DNA of 64,000 nt from Cycas panzhihuaensis (lineage: Eukaryota; Cycadophyta): the NCBI GenBank assembly GCA_023213395.1, contig CM041465.1:9486001-9550000 (forward strand), written 5' to 3'. The position numbers and the translations under genes were made by a program. Every line of letters begins with the position of its first letter. Position 1 is the first letter of the stretch. Shown piece by piece: positions 45,680-57,693 of this stretch. Below the pieces are notes generated by a model. It did no database searches. It worked only from the letters and a program-made list of their open reading frames with translations, and was not told the origin of the DNA.

Positions 45680-47375
45680 AAACTTTTATATTGGAGAGAA
45701 AAAAGAGCTTCATCACGGTGATCCCCCTTTAATGGAGACTTCTTTTATCTGCAATAGATCTCTGAGATTTAGAAACTTTGCTTTAGTTAAAGACTTCATA
45801 AGAATGCCAGCAATCTGTAAATCTCTTGAACAATAAGACAAAGAAACAAGATTATCGGTAACTAAATTGCAAATAAAATGCTAATGTAATTCAATATGCT
45901 TAGTCCTAGAATATGAAACTAGATTTGTAGATATAGAAATTGCACCTTGATTATCAACTTTAATTTCAATGGAAGAGTTTAGAGATAGACCAATTTCATT
46001 TAGTAAAGATTTTAGCCAAAGTGCTTCTTTACCAGCTTCAACAAGTGTATGATATTCTGCTTTAGTTGTAGATAAAGAAAGTGCTTACATTTTCTTACTA
46101 GATCAAGTAATAGGTGAGGAATCTATAAAAAATACATAACCTGAAGTAGATTTACGATCAGTTATATCACTTGCCCAATTAGAATCAGTATATCCAATTA
46201 ACGCTAAAGGTTTATTACAAAATTATAAGTTAAACCATAAAGTACGATATGCTTTAGATAACGTAAGATACGTTTGGCTTCTTTCCAATGAGATTCGTAT
46301 GGTTGTTGCATATAACGAGAGCATAAAGCAACATCATAAGAAATGTCAGGGCGGGTATGAGTGAGATAGATAAGACTGCCAATTAGTTATCTATATAGTG
46401 TAGGATCACAAAGAGGTGATGAACAATCAGTAGATAACTTAACTCTTGATTGTAACAGATTAGATACAGGTTTAGCATTTTCCCTGTTAAACTACTGGAT
46501 TAAGTCTAGAATATACTTGGGTTGAGATATTATTATATTTGAATGACTTTGATAAACTTGTAAACCAACAAAGTAATGTAATAGACCTAAATCGGTCATT
46601 TCGAATTTGTTCATTAAAGTAGATTTTAGATGATGAATATTATAAATTGATGATCCAGTAATGATAATGTCATCAACATAGAGGATTAGAATGGTAAGAT
46701 TTTTATTTTCACATTTAAAATAGAGATTTGGATCACTAATGCATCTAGTGTATCCAATGTGAATTAAATAATCGTCTACTTTGGTATACCAAGCTCGAGG
46801 AGTTTGTTTTAAACCGTAAATGGATTTTTTAAGTTTGTAAACTAAATTAAGATTTTCAATAAATCCAGGTGGTTGTGACATATAGATCTCTTCTTTGAGA
46901 TCACCATTTAAGAAAGCACTCTTAACATCCATTTGGTGGATTTCCCAACCAAACTTGGCTGCAAGAGCAATAATTGTCTTGATTATGTTCATCTTTGTAA
47001 TAGGGGCAAATGTTTCATTATAATCAATACCATCTATTTAAGAAAATCATTTTGCAATAAGGTGAGCTTTATATTTTTCAACTGCGCCTGTTGAGTTATA
47101 TTTAGTCCTATAGACCTATTTACAGTCGACCACATTTTTCCCAGGTGGGAGAGGAACAAGATCCCAGGTTGAATTTTTAATTAAGGCATCAAATTTAGTC
47201 TGCATAGCATCCTGCCATACAGGATTATTGCTAGCTTGTTTAAATGTTTTGGGATCATTGTTGTTCATTATTTTTGCCATCAAGGTAAAATTAGCATGTA
47301 GTTTTTGCGTACGTATACATCTGGTATCGGTAGGATTACCTACATCAGATCCAGCATCAGCAAGCATTTTTGTTA
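45680..47375 (-). pseudogene. Copia I reverse transcriptase-RNase H, nearly readable
   Basis: RT starts with the open piece 47367-47116 (FKQASNNPVWQDAM, NSTWDLVPLPPGKNVVDCK), followed by a stop at a Trp position. The 166-codon piece 46992-46492 has IHQMDVKSAFLNGDLKEEIY, YKLKKSIYGLKQTPRAWY and LYVDDIIITGS, so both catalytic Asp sites of the polymerase are intact. FEMTDLGLLHYFVGLQVY then follows. RNase H (46490-45700) reads with a few stops: GYTDSNWASDITDRKSTSGY, SLSTTKAEYHTLVEAGKEAL, IEIKVDNQGAISISTN and RTKHIELHQHFI. About six nonsense codons (TAG/TAA) separate otherwise collinear text. Confidence 0.92.
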
Positions 47376-48980
47376 CCCAAATAGGTTGTTTGTGAGTAAC
47401 TGTATCTGAAGATGTAGGTTGATTTGATGAACTAGCCTAAAGGAAAGGATCTGTTTCAGTGGGTTCAGATAGAGTCCAATTTTGGACTTGAGTTGATAAA
47501 GATTCTATAACTTCTGAATCAATTTATTTATCAGAAGGGTCAACCAAACGAGTGTTGGTTAACAAATTTTTAACAGGAAGTTCTACATAAGTATATGTTG
47601 AAGAAGATCCTTCTTTAATAAATATTACATCACGCAAAATAGAAATATGATGCATGACTAGATCTAAGAGTCTATAAGCTTTACTCTTTTCACTGTATCC
47701 AATGAAGATGTATTTTTGACTTTTTTTGTCTAATTTTTTACATTTTTCGTGAGGGATATGTTCCTACGCAATACTGCTAAAGATTCGTAAATGATTGATA
47801 GATGGTTTTCTTCCAGACCATTTTTGTTCTGGAGTAACGTTCTATAGATATTTACTAGGTAAACTATTTAATAAATAGTTAGAGTAGTTAATTGCCTCTG
47901 CCCATAATTTTAAATCTAAATTCTTTGCATGTAACATGCAACGAGTCATCTCAACTAGAGTATGATTTTTGAGTTCAGCAATACCATTTTGTTGAGGTGT
48001 GTATGCAACAGAATGCTGGAACCGAATTCATGTGATTTGCAGAAAGAAGTAAATTTTCCACTTAAAATATTCCTTAGCATTATCAGATCGAAATATTTTG
48101 ATTTTTAAATTTGATTGATTTTCAACTAACGTTTTATATTCAACGAAAATGTCAAACACTTGACTACGTATTTTGAGCATGTAAACCCAATATTTTCTTA
48201 AATAATCATCTATTAATGTAACAAAACAATGAGAACCTGAGTATGATGTTACATAAAAGGGTCCACATATGTCAGAGTGGACAAGTTCAAGTGGAGCAAT
48301 TACTCTGAATTGAGTTTTATTTGGAAATGGATCCATGTGTTGTTTACCTGTCACACAGGCTTCACAAACACCATAAACAATGTTCAAGGGTGGTAGACCA
48401 TGAATTATTTCATGCTTCTTTAAATATTACAGTTTGCCATAACTGGTATGGCCAAATCGTGCATGCCAAAGTTTGCTGACTGAGTCAGATTTGGCAATAA
48501 AGGCACTAAAAGATCTCATTTTATTATTTTGAAGACCGGTTAGACTATAGAGACATGTTATAATCAATAGGTTATGAGGCAATACATTTGAATTTGTTTA
48601 ATGGTTCCTTAATGATAAATTTATTTTTCCAAAATTCGACGACAAGGTCTTTCTAGTAGATTTGATAAACTGAGAGTAGGTTTGGTAACAAACTAGGTAT
48701 GTAAAAGATGTCCTTGATTAAACCATCTTTTAAGATAACGTCACCTGATCCTTTGACTTTAAGTTGATTACCACTTCCAAAAGAAATCTCTTCTTCAGAG
48801 TTTGAATCAGATTGATAAGTGGTTAAATTTTTTCGGTGTCCAGTCATGTGATAGGACGCACCAAAGTCAAGGATCCACTGTGGTGGTTGATTTAAAGGGG
48901 CAACAAATGCAGAAGTTGTTGCTGCTAAAGAGTGATTATGGGATTGATGATTTTGGGTTCGTGATTGAGAATGAGATTGA
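47376..48980 (-). pseudogene. Copia I protease-integrase relic
   Basis: The protease motif at about 48865-48885 reads WILDFGASYHM: the Asp is kept and Ser is Phe, the same change as in copia F. The 64-codon piece 48847-48653 follows (VKGSGDVILKDGLIKDIFYI). The integrase 119-codon piece (48387-48028) has YGVCEACVTGKQHMDPFP, LELVHSDICGPFYVTSYSG (first Asp) and IKIFRSDNAKEYF (second Asp). Further on are QQNGIAELKNHTLVEMTRC (Glu) and KKSQKYIFIGYSEKSKAYR. Stops and at least one frameshift near 48040 interrupt it. Confidence 0.88.
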
Positions 48981-49941
48981 GGTTTATTTTATAATCCCTT
49001 GGAAGCTTTCCATACTTTCGAAGCTATTCTACTTCTACAGACATCAATAGTATAACCTCTTTTATGATAATAGGCACAACTAGTGTTCTGAGAAGAAGTT
49101 GCATTGTTCCTATTATAAAAGAATTGATTAGGAGTATTCTCGTGTTTAGTTGGACTAGAATATTTTACATTATTTTGTGAATTAGACAGTGAACTTCTAT
49201 GAGGTTTTTGAAATTTTGGATTACTATGAAAATTGTTCTGTTGTTTATTTTTAAATTGTGGCTTGGTTTTGGAAAATAAAACCTGTGAAGGATCTTTTAA
49301 TGCGCCTGTTTGAACTAACATTATTTGATGTTCAATAAGCTAGTTTGTCAACTGATTAAATGTTATAGGTGGGTTGCTAGCTTGTTGTCTGGTAGTTTTA
49401 TAGAGATTAAAGTGTTTTGGTAGTTTGTTTACTGCAAGACGTACGAGTGTGTCGTCGTCTTTAACATACGTAGTTATTTTTTGAACATCACCTTCTTTGG
49501 TTTTAGATTTGATACAGTTATCTAGATCTTTATTAATTAATTAAATTTTAGTTAAAAAATCCTCAACATTAGAAAAGTCATCAAAAGTAAGGTTATATAA
49601 TTCCTGTTCTAGGACAACCACTTGATGTGTATCAACCGTGTCATATTTTTCTTGCAAGGTTTTCTAGAAAGTGGCTAAGTCATCTTTTTCAGAAAACTAC
49701 CAACTGATTTCTGGTGAGAGTGAGTTTAATATGGTGCCTAAGGTGGTATCTGAGTTTATCAAATATACCATAAGACTCTCAGTAGTATCCACTTTTGGTT
49801 TTTAAAATTCACCTATCACATATTGCCATATCTTTTGCTGTTTGAGCTTATGGGATATGCGATTCCTCCAGTCGGCATAGTTTGAGCCTGTTAATACTGG
49901 AATTGGAATGCAGGTGATTGTCCCTGATATTAATGCCATAT
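48981..49941 (-). pseudogene. Copia I gag relic
   Basis: Starts with MALISGTITCIPIPVLTGSN at 49941 and has the UBN2-type gag text LVRLAVNKLPKHFNLYKTTR with several stops. The last 110 codons (49321-48989) are open: an Asn/Gln-rich basic segment, then the zinc knuckle CAYYHKRGYTIDVC, where the second Cys and the His are both Tyr. Confidence 0.88.
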
Positions 49942-50694
49942 TAAGAGTGTTGAGGTTTGATTATAGATTAAAGAGTTATGAAGGTGATTGAAAAAAATAA
50001 TCACTTGGTGAAAGTACTAATCATGTTAACAGATATAATTCAAGAAGGTATTCTAGTATGTATTAATTGAATTTAAGAGAAAAAATCATATGTTTGTAGA
50101 CAAATGAATAAACAAACGACCTCTTAAAATATTACCTTAAGTAGTCCCTTTTGATAAATAGTCCCCCTTTGATAAATAGTTCCCCTTTGATAAATAAATT
50201 AGTTGCCCTTACTCTGAATAAATGAAAAGTCCCCCCTTGATTAAAACAGTTCTAATAAAAAAATTCCCTTTAAAAAATGAATGTTTTGCTAAAAAATGTT
50301 TAAATTTAAAGAATATAAAATTAAAGCACTTAATTATATGTTGTAATAGATTTAGTTAAATGCATTAAGATGGCAATAACTTTGAAGATATCAAACTAAT
50401 TTTTAAGATATTAATTGTCCTTAAATAATTAAGCTTTATTTTGAAAAAAAAGGGTATATACATGTAAATTAAAAGGTATTGAATTTAATATCATAGAGTT
50501 TTAATAATCTAAGTATCAGATATTAAACTGATAAGAGTAGATGCTACATTTGATCTTAGTTAAAAAACAGAGAAGGGTATATATATAATCTTATAATGAG
50601 TGTTTTAAAGGTTATATATACCTTACATATGACATATAAAATAGAAGATAAAATTAGTCGAGGGGGAATAGTTTATTTTGATTTTATAAATAAA
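49942..50694. other. Leader or flank of copia I, with a short tandem repeat
   Basis: AT-rich and non-coding. It holds three units of about 18 bp (TAGTCCCCCTTTGATAAA) at 50146-50203. No LTR partner of 45237-45665 is found. The composition changes abruptly at about 50.7 kb. Confidence 0.5.
50146..50203. repeat. Tandem repeat, about 18-bp unit, 3 copies
   Basis: Units TAGTCCCTTTTGATAAA, TAGTCCCCCTTTGATAAA and TAGTTCCCCTTTGATAAA, in direct succession. Confidence 0.85.
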
Positions 50695-53420
50695 TATGAT
50701 ACTATATAAGGGGGGGAAGGATTCTATTTCCTGGCTTTTGGGAATGGATACAGAATCACCGACTCAGGTAAGTGCAGGTATGTTTCTGGCCTTATCATCG
50801 CTTTCATTTGATGAGTGTTTGCTTGCATGTCTGCATGTGTGTGGCTTTGTAGGCGACTTTGTCTTCGTCTACACCTACTTTAGCTTATGAAGACTATAGC
50901 AGGGGCACACTCCCAGCGAGTGTGGCATCCTGGTGGCCACTCCACTTCCCACATCTGGCCTCCTCACTCCAAGATCCACTCGGTTTGCGCCACATCCGCC
51001 CGTGTGATGACCTGTCATCATTTGGTTGACTTGCCACACCGTTTGAGCCATATTTTTGCTCCTTTGGACCCGTTTGTTGGCTTGTGTACCCCTAGGTGGG
51101 TGTCTTAGCCCCCCATTGGCTCCTTTTGTCATCTGCCCCTAGCCTAGGGGTGGTAGTGCTTTTTGCCTCGGGTTGATCTGCTGAAATTTTCGGCGATCTG
51201 GCATCTGCGATCTTAGATTTTGCGGCAGTATGATTGTTCCTACTTATTTTTTAAAAATCTGCTGTGGCAATTTCGCATTTATTATGAAACTGCCATGTGT
51301 CTCACGACTTAACTCGCTCTCAGCCGTGCCCTAATCACTCACTTTAGGGTTTGGATTAGGTACTTAAGTCACTTTTGACTCATTTTTGAGACCTTTTGGC
51401 TCACTTTTTGGATTGCTCCTCAAGGAAACCACGCTGTGCTCTGCTCTTCTCTGCTGCCCTGCTACTACCACAGGACCTGCATCTCTCCTCCAGTGCCTAG
51501 CTCTCCTTCAGTGTGGCTAGGACATCTTCCCAGCCCCTCACATGCCTTGGAGAGGGCCCTTTGGAGAGATTTCAGTAGATTCTTGCCCCGAGCAGTCTTC
51601 AAGCATTCCAAGTACAGGTGTTCTCTTTCCAACTTCATTAGTAGGGTCCCAAACCTATTGCACCATGGTTCTGGGCTGATCTCTCAGCCTCTCCTTACCA
51701 GCCCTCAGCTGAGACAAGCACCTTTCCTCTTCCACTCAGGTATTTATTGATTTGAGTTGTTTCTCTTGTGTTATTGATGCCCTACCTTGCTTGTTTCTTG
51801 CTTGTCTTTGTGAGGGTTGTTTTCCTCTTTACATTGGGCTATTCTACCTCTATTATAGTGCCTCTTACCTACATTTGTTGCTCAAGGCAGTGGTATTGAG
51901 GGTTGACATAGGGTTTGGGAAGGAGCTGGGTGGATTCCGCACCACCTTCCATGCTCCTCAAGTGGCTTTAAGCCCCCCAAATCCTCCCTCTTGCCTCTTG
52001 CTATCCTTGGCACTCAAATGGGGGTTTGTTGGCCCTCTCTTAGCCGCTGAAATCAGCACTATCACATGTTGCAGCACTGGTTTGAGGGCTTAGGCTTAGA
52101 TCTGGGCAACTTACATAAGTCCCGACCGCTTGTCCCTATCTAACTCTTTTCCCGGCAGCCCAGTTTGCTTTCCATAGCACCCTGGTTTGCCGTAGGCCTT
52201 CTTTGGCTCTTTGCAACTCCCTTGCTACTATTTTCAGCCATCTTTCTTAGCCTTGCCCTCACTGCCTTGTGGCTTTTGGGGGAGGTTAGGGTTTTCTTTG
52301 CGGGAGGTGGGCCACTCCGAGGCTTATCGGTTACTTTCCTTTCGCTTTGGTTGCCTTCTTTTACATACTATCATCGTTGTGTTGATGCTAACATATATGT
52401 GTTTAAGTTTATATTTGTGTCACATAGACATGTATTATTAGGATCTCATCATTGCATGTTAGTACCCTTTCTCCGGAAAGGGGGAGGTTACCATTGCTTG
52501 CAGGTGCTTGGAGAGTGCAAAAGGTATTTTCCGCTCGTTCCGTTACCGGTAAGTGCTCTTACGCATGTTGTACTTTCATACTTCCTTAGTCGCTAGTATT
52601 TGGTTCTTTTCTTCCTTGGTATTGTACTTTAGTATTTTTTTGGGGAAGGTAAGGGAGACCCTCTTTCCAATCTCCCGCGACACTTCACATCCGACGCACC
52701 TCGTGGAGTAGTTTGGTGTCCCTCGGGAAGGCCTTCGTTACGCACGCCTCTGGTCCAGGTGCACGCCTCACTCCACCCTGCTACTCTTTCCTTTTGAATT
52801 CCTTTTTAGTAATTAACTCATTGGAGATCCAAAGGGAAACTTAACTTTGCTTTCAATTTATGCTTTATTTGTTTTATTGCATGCATCTCTGCTACCCATA
52901 GGAAAAGGTCATAGGAACTGCTTCTTTTCACCTTTCCTCTCTTTCTTAGCCGTGCAAGCTTCTTGCCCTCCGTATTACTCGTATGCCCAGTTAGTTTGCT
53001 TAGGCATACTTTGATCCATCTTCTTGGATCATCCCTCTTGCTTTCATTTCGTTTCTCGCTTCGCCGGATAACCAAAGTGACCCTGTCTATAGGCCAGCTA
53101 CTTGCCTATCCTTCTTCGTTCCCTATTGTTTTAGGGAAACCCCTGAAGACTCCTCCCCTTTCCCTTCCAGCCACCCAAGGGTGGGAGGATCCATCCCTTA
53201 GGTCAACCCAGGCTAACCCTACGCCTCTTCACCCTATGTTTGAAGTGGTGGAGGATCACCCTTTGGTAGCCACATTCCATTGCAGGTGCCGAACTCGCGC
53301 TTCAGCACACGGGGCGCCCTGCGTGGTAATTACCCTACTTATAGGTCTCCTTCTCAATCACATTATCATCCGCTCTTACCACACCTATTTAGTTAGGTAG
53401 CTATCCCGTAGACGCGCGTC
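50695..53420 (+). repeat. Probable 5' LTR and leader of gypsy H
   Basis: 2.7 kb of GC-richer DNA with no ORF showing a recognised domain. Short ORFs at 51436-51750, 51752-52093, 52165-52596 and 52963-53400 have low-complexity Leu/Ser/Cys composition typical of translated non-coding DNA. Tat-lineage LTRs are often this long. Without the 3' LTR in the window, its start cannot be fixed. Confidence 0.5.
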
Positions 53421-53423
53421 CAC

Positions 53424-53443
53424 TAGTGACCATACTGGGGACT
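53424..53443 (+). promoter_or_regulatory. Candidate primer-binding region of gypsy H
   Basis: AGTGACCATACTGGGGACT resembles the (T)GGCGACTCTGCTGGGGAC sequence that follows the 5' LTR in many plant gypsy elements. It lies 245 bp before the gag start. Confidence 0.4.
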
Positions 53444-53688
53444 GCTAGTAAGGGAGCTAGTTTCCGCTCTCTTCCGTTGGTTTCACTACCTTTTTGTGAT
53501 CCTTTCTTACCTATTTTGATCTCTACGTTGGGCAGCCCCCAATGCGTGTGCCTTACCGCCCTCTCTTTTTCCCTAACACTGTTAGTTGATCTTGCATGCG
53601 GCACTTCTCTCGTTGCTTGCATGGTCTACCTCCATTGTTAAAAGACCCCGAGTGTCGCCCTCTTCTTTTGTCAGATTCTGATCTGACT

Positions 53689-55902
53689 ATGGAGGGATAC
53701 TCTTCTGATTGGGCCTACCATACTTCAACCTTAGAAACCCATGCTTTTCCTTCCTCTATTCCCGGGTCCATCCAAGAGGGTGATGACCCCCTTTACTACC
53801 CAAGCGACCAACATCTCTCACTCGATGTCCATCTCTCTACCCATGCCGTAGAAGGATCCGCTCCTCTTGAGACTTGCCATGTAATCGGTAACTCTTATGA
53901 AGAGCCTCCCGAGGGATCTACCTTGTTCGAGGTCCCAATTACCTCTTACAAGTATGTAGGAACCCCTCGTGTCGACGTAGTTGAAGCTCTCAACGAGTGT
54001 CGCCACGCGGCACACTTCCAACCACGTCCTGGATGGCTTGAGGGTGCTCTTCATGGAGGAACCTCTTCTTCTTCCGCTCCTCCCCTGCATGCCTCATCCT
54101 CATCTTCTCTTCCTTTGACAACGAATCCCTTTGTGCCTACGCATGTGTCCCGCTCCTTTCCTATTCCCGCAGTGGGGGCATGTGTTGCGCCTTCCATTTC
54201 TCATCGAGGTCCTAGTGTTTCGGGATCTCCTTGTGGTGTGTCTTTTCCTCAATTGAAGGTTAGCATACCCGTCCCTAGCCAAACCAATATGCCATCCCCT
54301 AATGTGACGTATACCGTTCCTAGTAGGCATGTCGGTCCTGCTAGCCTTTCAACTACTAGTCATGTGGGACCTGCTCCCACACACTCTCAAAACTAACATG
54401 TTGGTGCTTCCTTCTACGTTCCCCCAGGGTATACTTCTCAACCTTGGGGGCAGGGTAGAGGAAGTCATCTCCTAGTTTATGGGGTGGATCCACTACACCC
54501 ATATGAGGTCGCTCCACCTACGGGTGGCCCATATGGGCAAAACCCGGTTCTACATATGTCTTGTTCGTCATCTAACGCAATTCCATTTGTTATGCCTTCG
54601 CAAGGGAACCCGACTCCCTTCCAAGGCACCTACTCCCACGCCTCTTCTCAGCAGGGGACGTTTCCTCAAGAAGGGATGGGTGTTCCACCCCCATCCCCTC
54701 CTTGTGCATTACCTACTACGACATTCGTTGACCCTATGGTCTAGGCAAGGGCACGCCCTTTCATGGACTTTAGGTCAACACCTCTATCCATCGAGGCGTT
54801 AAGAACCAATCTGCTGCCTCATCCCCCTAAAGTTCCTAGATTCGACGGAACTTCGTCGCAAGACCCGGCAGAGCATGTGCGTAGTTTTTTTATGGCATGC
54901 ATTGATTACTGGGCTTACAACCACATTTTAATGAAATTATTCCCGTCATCCTTGCAGGGTGATGCCCTTAAGTGGTTATACCGCCTCCCTGCCCATTCTA
55001 TCCATTCATTCTAGCAATTGGTGGATGAGTTCATCAACTATTTTGATGTAGCCCATCCATTCGAGAGCGGAATGAAGTTGCTTCTTTCGCTGAAACAAGG
55101 TCACGATGAAATGAATCGTGACTTTGTGCGGCGATTCCATGACCTACTTCACTCCACTAAGGCAACATTGCCCGAGGAGTTGAAGCGAGACCTTTTCGTC
55201 AATGCACTTCATCCTGAAGTACATATGGAAGTCCTCAAGATGGGGGCAACCACATGCGACTTCGTGATCACCAAGTGTCTGGCATTGGAGGCTATTGAGA
55301 TCCGAGCTGGTCTCAAGAAACCTCTTAAGCCCTCACAGTGCCGTGAGGCACCACCCCCAACCAAGGATACCAAACCTTCACAACCTACCCGGTCTTCCTC
55401 TCATCCGACTGAGAGGACTTTAGACCCTCTCACATCAGCCATACGCTCGTTTGAGCGTATGTTGAAGGAACTCAAGCTTCAAGCTCCTTCATCCCCTACA
55501 TTCAATAAACAAGTCCAACAAACAACCCAAGCTCCTCTCCCTAGGAATGGAAACGCCCAGTCCTCTCAAGTGAGAAGGTCAGACCCTCCGCTTGAGAAGA
55601 AGTGGTGCTCCATTCATGGGGAGTGCTTTCACGATGATTCGCGTTGTAGGGCCCAACATCCTAAGGATGCCCCTCGACGTGACTCTTCCTCCAAACGGGC
55701 CTCAAGGCTTAATTTAGACCAACTAGTTCACAAGGATTCATTCCCTAAACATGGGGAACGTGATCGCAACACCCAAACCAAGAGTAACCGAAACAGAGGA
55801 AGATCGCCTGATCCCCGTCCTTCCCGTGACAAAGGGAAGGGTGCTTGGAGCTCATCTTCCTCCTCTCGTTCTCCTAGCCATCGTACCCTGTCACCTTCGT
55901 GA
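53689..55902 (+). pseudogene. Gypsy H gag, one frame with four stops
   Basis: A gag of about 737 codons. The ATG at 53689 (MEGYSSDW...) is chosen; the frame is open further upstream to an ATG at 53596. The N-terminal half is Ser/Pro-rich, without a domain. The capsid (Retrotrans_gag) domain spans about 54840-55170 with PKVPRFDGTSSQDPAEHVRS, ALKWLYRLPAHSI and DEFINYFD. The zinc-binding tail at about 55600-55650, WCSIHGECFHDDSRC, has the CX2HX4HX4C-like form typical of Tat gags rather than a CCHC knuckle. A Ser/Arg-rich C terminus follows. Stops at 54394 (TAA), 54742 and 55012 (TAG) and 55900 (TGA, from CGA by appearance) interrupt it. The TGA separates gag from protease in the same frame. Confidence 0.88.
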
Positions 55903-57693
55903 CCCCGGAACAAGGGGAAGAAGGTGATCCAGTTGCTTGAAGCGACTCCTTCCTACGCCCTTACGCGATCTCAAGCCACCAAGGAAGCAACGAGAGCTTC
56001 TTGCTCTTTCGCTCCTTCCGACCCTCTTCCAGAGAACCTTCCTCCGGAAATACCTCTCTTTCCCAAGGCTATTCCTGTACGCCCAGGTCGTTATGACTTC
56101 CGAAGGGCACTTACCTAGCCTACCGTGAAGGGTAAGCCCTTCTCCATCATGGATGAGCTTCATACTGCCGTCGCAGGAATGTCCTTGATGGGCGTTTTGA
56201 GGAGTTGTCCTGAGCAGCGGGCCCTCCTCCTGGAAGCTTTAGGATCGAATGATGTGCCTGTCCATGCTTTAGGTGTCACCTAAGGTTGTGGACCTGTTAT
56301 CTCGTTTGATCCTAAGGATCTTCCTCCTGCCGGTGAAAGGGAACGTCAATGGAACTTCCCATTCACTATCACTATCGATACACCCGATTGTACCCTTTGA
56401 AGGACTATTGTCGACAATGGTTCTTCCGTCAATGCCATGCCCTTGCGTGTCATGTAAGAGCTTGGTATCTCTGCCTTAGAACCTGTTCCCTGGCAATGCT
56501 AAGGTTATGACGGTAGTGAGAACACCCCTTTGGGATCCGTCGCGATTCCGCTTACCCTTGAGGGCAAGACCGTTCTTGCCGACATTGTAGTCCTCGACGT
56601 TGACGTTGACTACAACCTCTTTCTAGCTCATCCATGGCTCGACCAAATGGGGGCTGTGTGCTCGACTCTTTGGGGACAACTTAAATTTGTCCATGACGGA
56701 CGGATGAGAGTGATTCCCTGTGAATACCCATTTACCAAACAAACTCGTTCCACCAGTTTGGCAAACCTGGGTCCTTCCACGCATGCCTTGGCTTGCTCTA
56801 TTGGTATACCTAACCCATCCGAAGAAGATCCCACATCCTTTTCCCCTAGTCTCACACAGTTCACCCCTATTGGCATTGGGAGTTACAGGTACCTTACTTC
56901 GTTTAGTGACGACGAGTCACACGACGAAGACGAGGATTGCCTCCACCCTGTCTCTTTCCTCCGTGCCAATAGATCGCACCCGTTTCATTCTAGATCCCCG
57001 TCTGGAATCTCTCTCGTTGGTGAGGCTAGCTATTCATATGTGTCATACGTCATCGCTCATGTTGACCTGCCCATCGTCAGTTCTTCTTCTTCATTACCCC
57101 CCGTAGGTAATGGCTTTGAAGAATTACCTTTCGCTCCTTCCGAGGAGCATCTTCTTGGCTTTCCTTCCGAATCCCGCGAGGAAGTTGAGCAACTCGACGA
57201 CCATCACGGTCCCGCCGCTCTTACTCCCTCCAGTGCTTTCTTTACTCGAAGTAAGGTCATCCATGGGGTGGATTACTTCGAGGATGATGAAGCCCTGCTT
57301 GAGAATCTAGCGGGTTTTGCGCCCAACTTGCCTTTTAGTCACCACAGGCTTGGTCAGCAGAAGATCCTTGCGATCAGATCCACACTTGCCGATCCAATCC
57401 CGTCTCCTATTCCTCCTCCTCCTATTGACCTTGCCTCTCTCCACTTCAAGGAGGGCAATTCCATGTGCATGGGGGCGACCCAAGACATAGTCTTAGCCCT
57501 AGGCAAGGTCATTAAGGTCAGGTTGGAATGTTCCCTTGATGAGATAAGGGAGTACTCCCTTCTGTTCCAGGAGTTTCGAGACATATTTGCATGGGATTAT
57601 GCTGACATGAAGGGAATCGACCCTTCCATTGTCATTCATAACCTCACCACCATTCCTGGCGCATACATGCGCGAAGCGACATCCTTCACCTGA
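55903..57693 (+). pseudogene. Gypsy H protease and PR-RT linker
   Basis: Same frame as gag. The pepsin-type protease motif at about 56404-56440 is TIVDNGSSVNAMP with catalytic Asp at 56413-56415; DNGSS/DGGSS is usual for Tat elements. The flap and second half follow in an open 387-codon run (56530-57693): IPLTLEGKTVLADIVVLD, YNLFLAHPWLDQMGAV and LKFVHDGRMRVIPC. A long acidic spacer comes next. The final part, YSLLFQEFRDIFAWDYADMK, is the segment just before RT. Four or five stops lie between 56117 and 56500 (for example at 56117, 56281 and 56398). The run ends at a frameshift near 57680. Confidence 0.88.

Larger units (their letters stand above)
45237..49941 (-). mobile_element. Ty1/copia element I (5' LTR not found)
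   Basis: Minus-strand copia with gag, protease, integrase, RT, RNase H, purine tract and a probable 3' LTR (45237-45665). Proteins are more open than in B, E or F, with a 166-codon RT stretch that keeps YVDD. The sequence upstream of gag (49942-50694) has neither a match to the 3' LTR nor a Met-tRNA primer site, so the 5' end is lost or altered. The 5' flank is cut by the start of element H. Confidence 0.9.

Noticed and set aside
51436-53622. Several overlapping ORFs of 70-145 codons in the GC-rich region
   Set aside because: Low-complexity composition, overlaps in all frames, no domains. Best explained as LTR and leader of gypsy H.
53818-54330. Minus-strand ORFs opposite gypsy H gag
   Set aside because: Shadows of a GC-rich coding frame; no homology or promoter.
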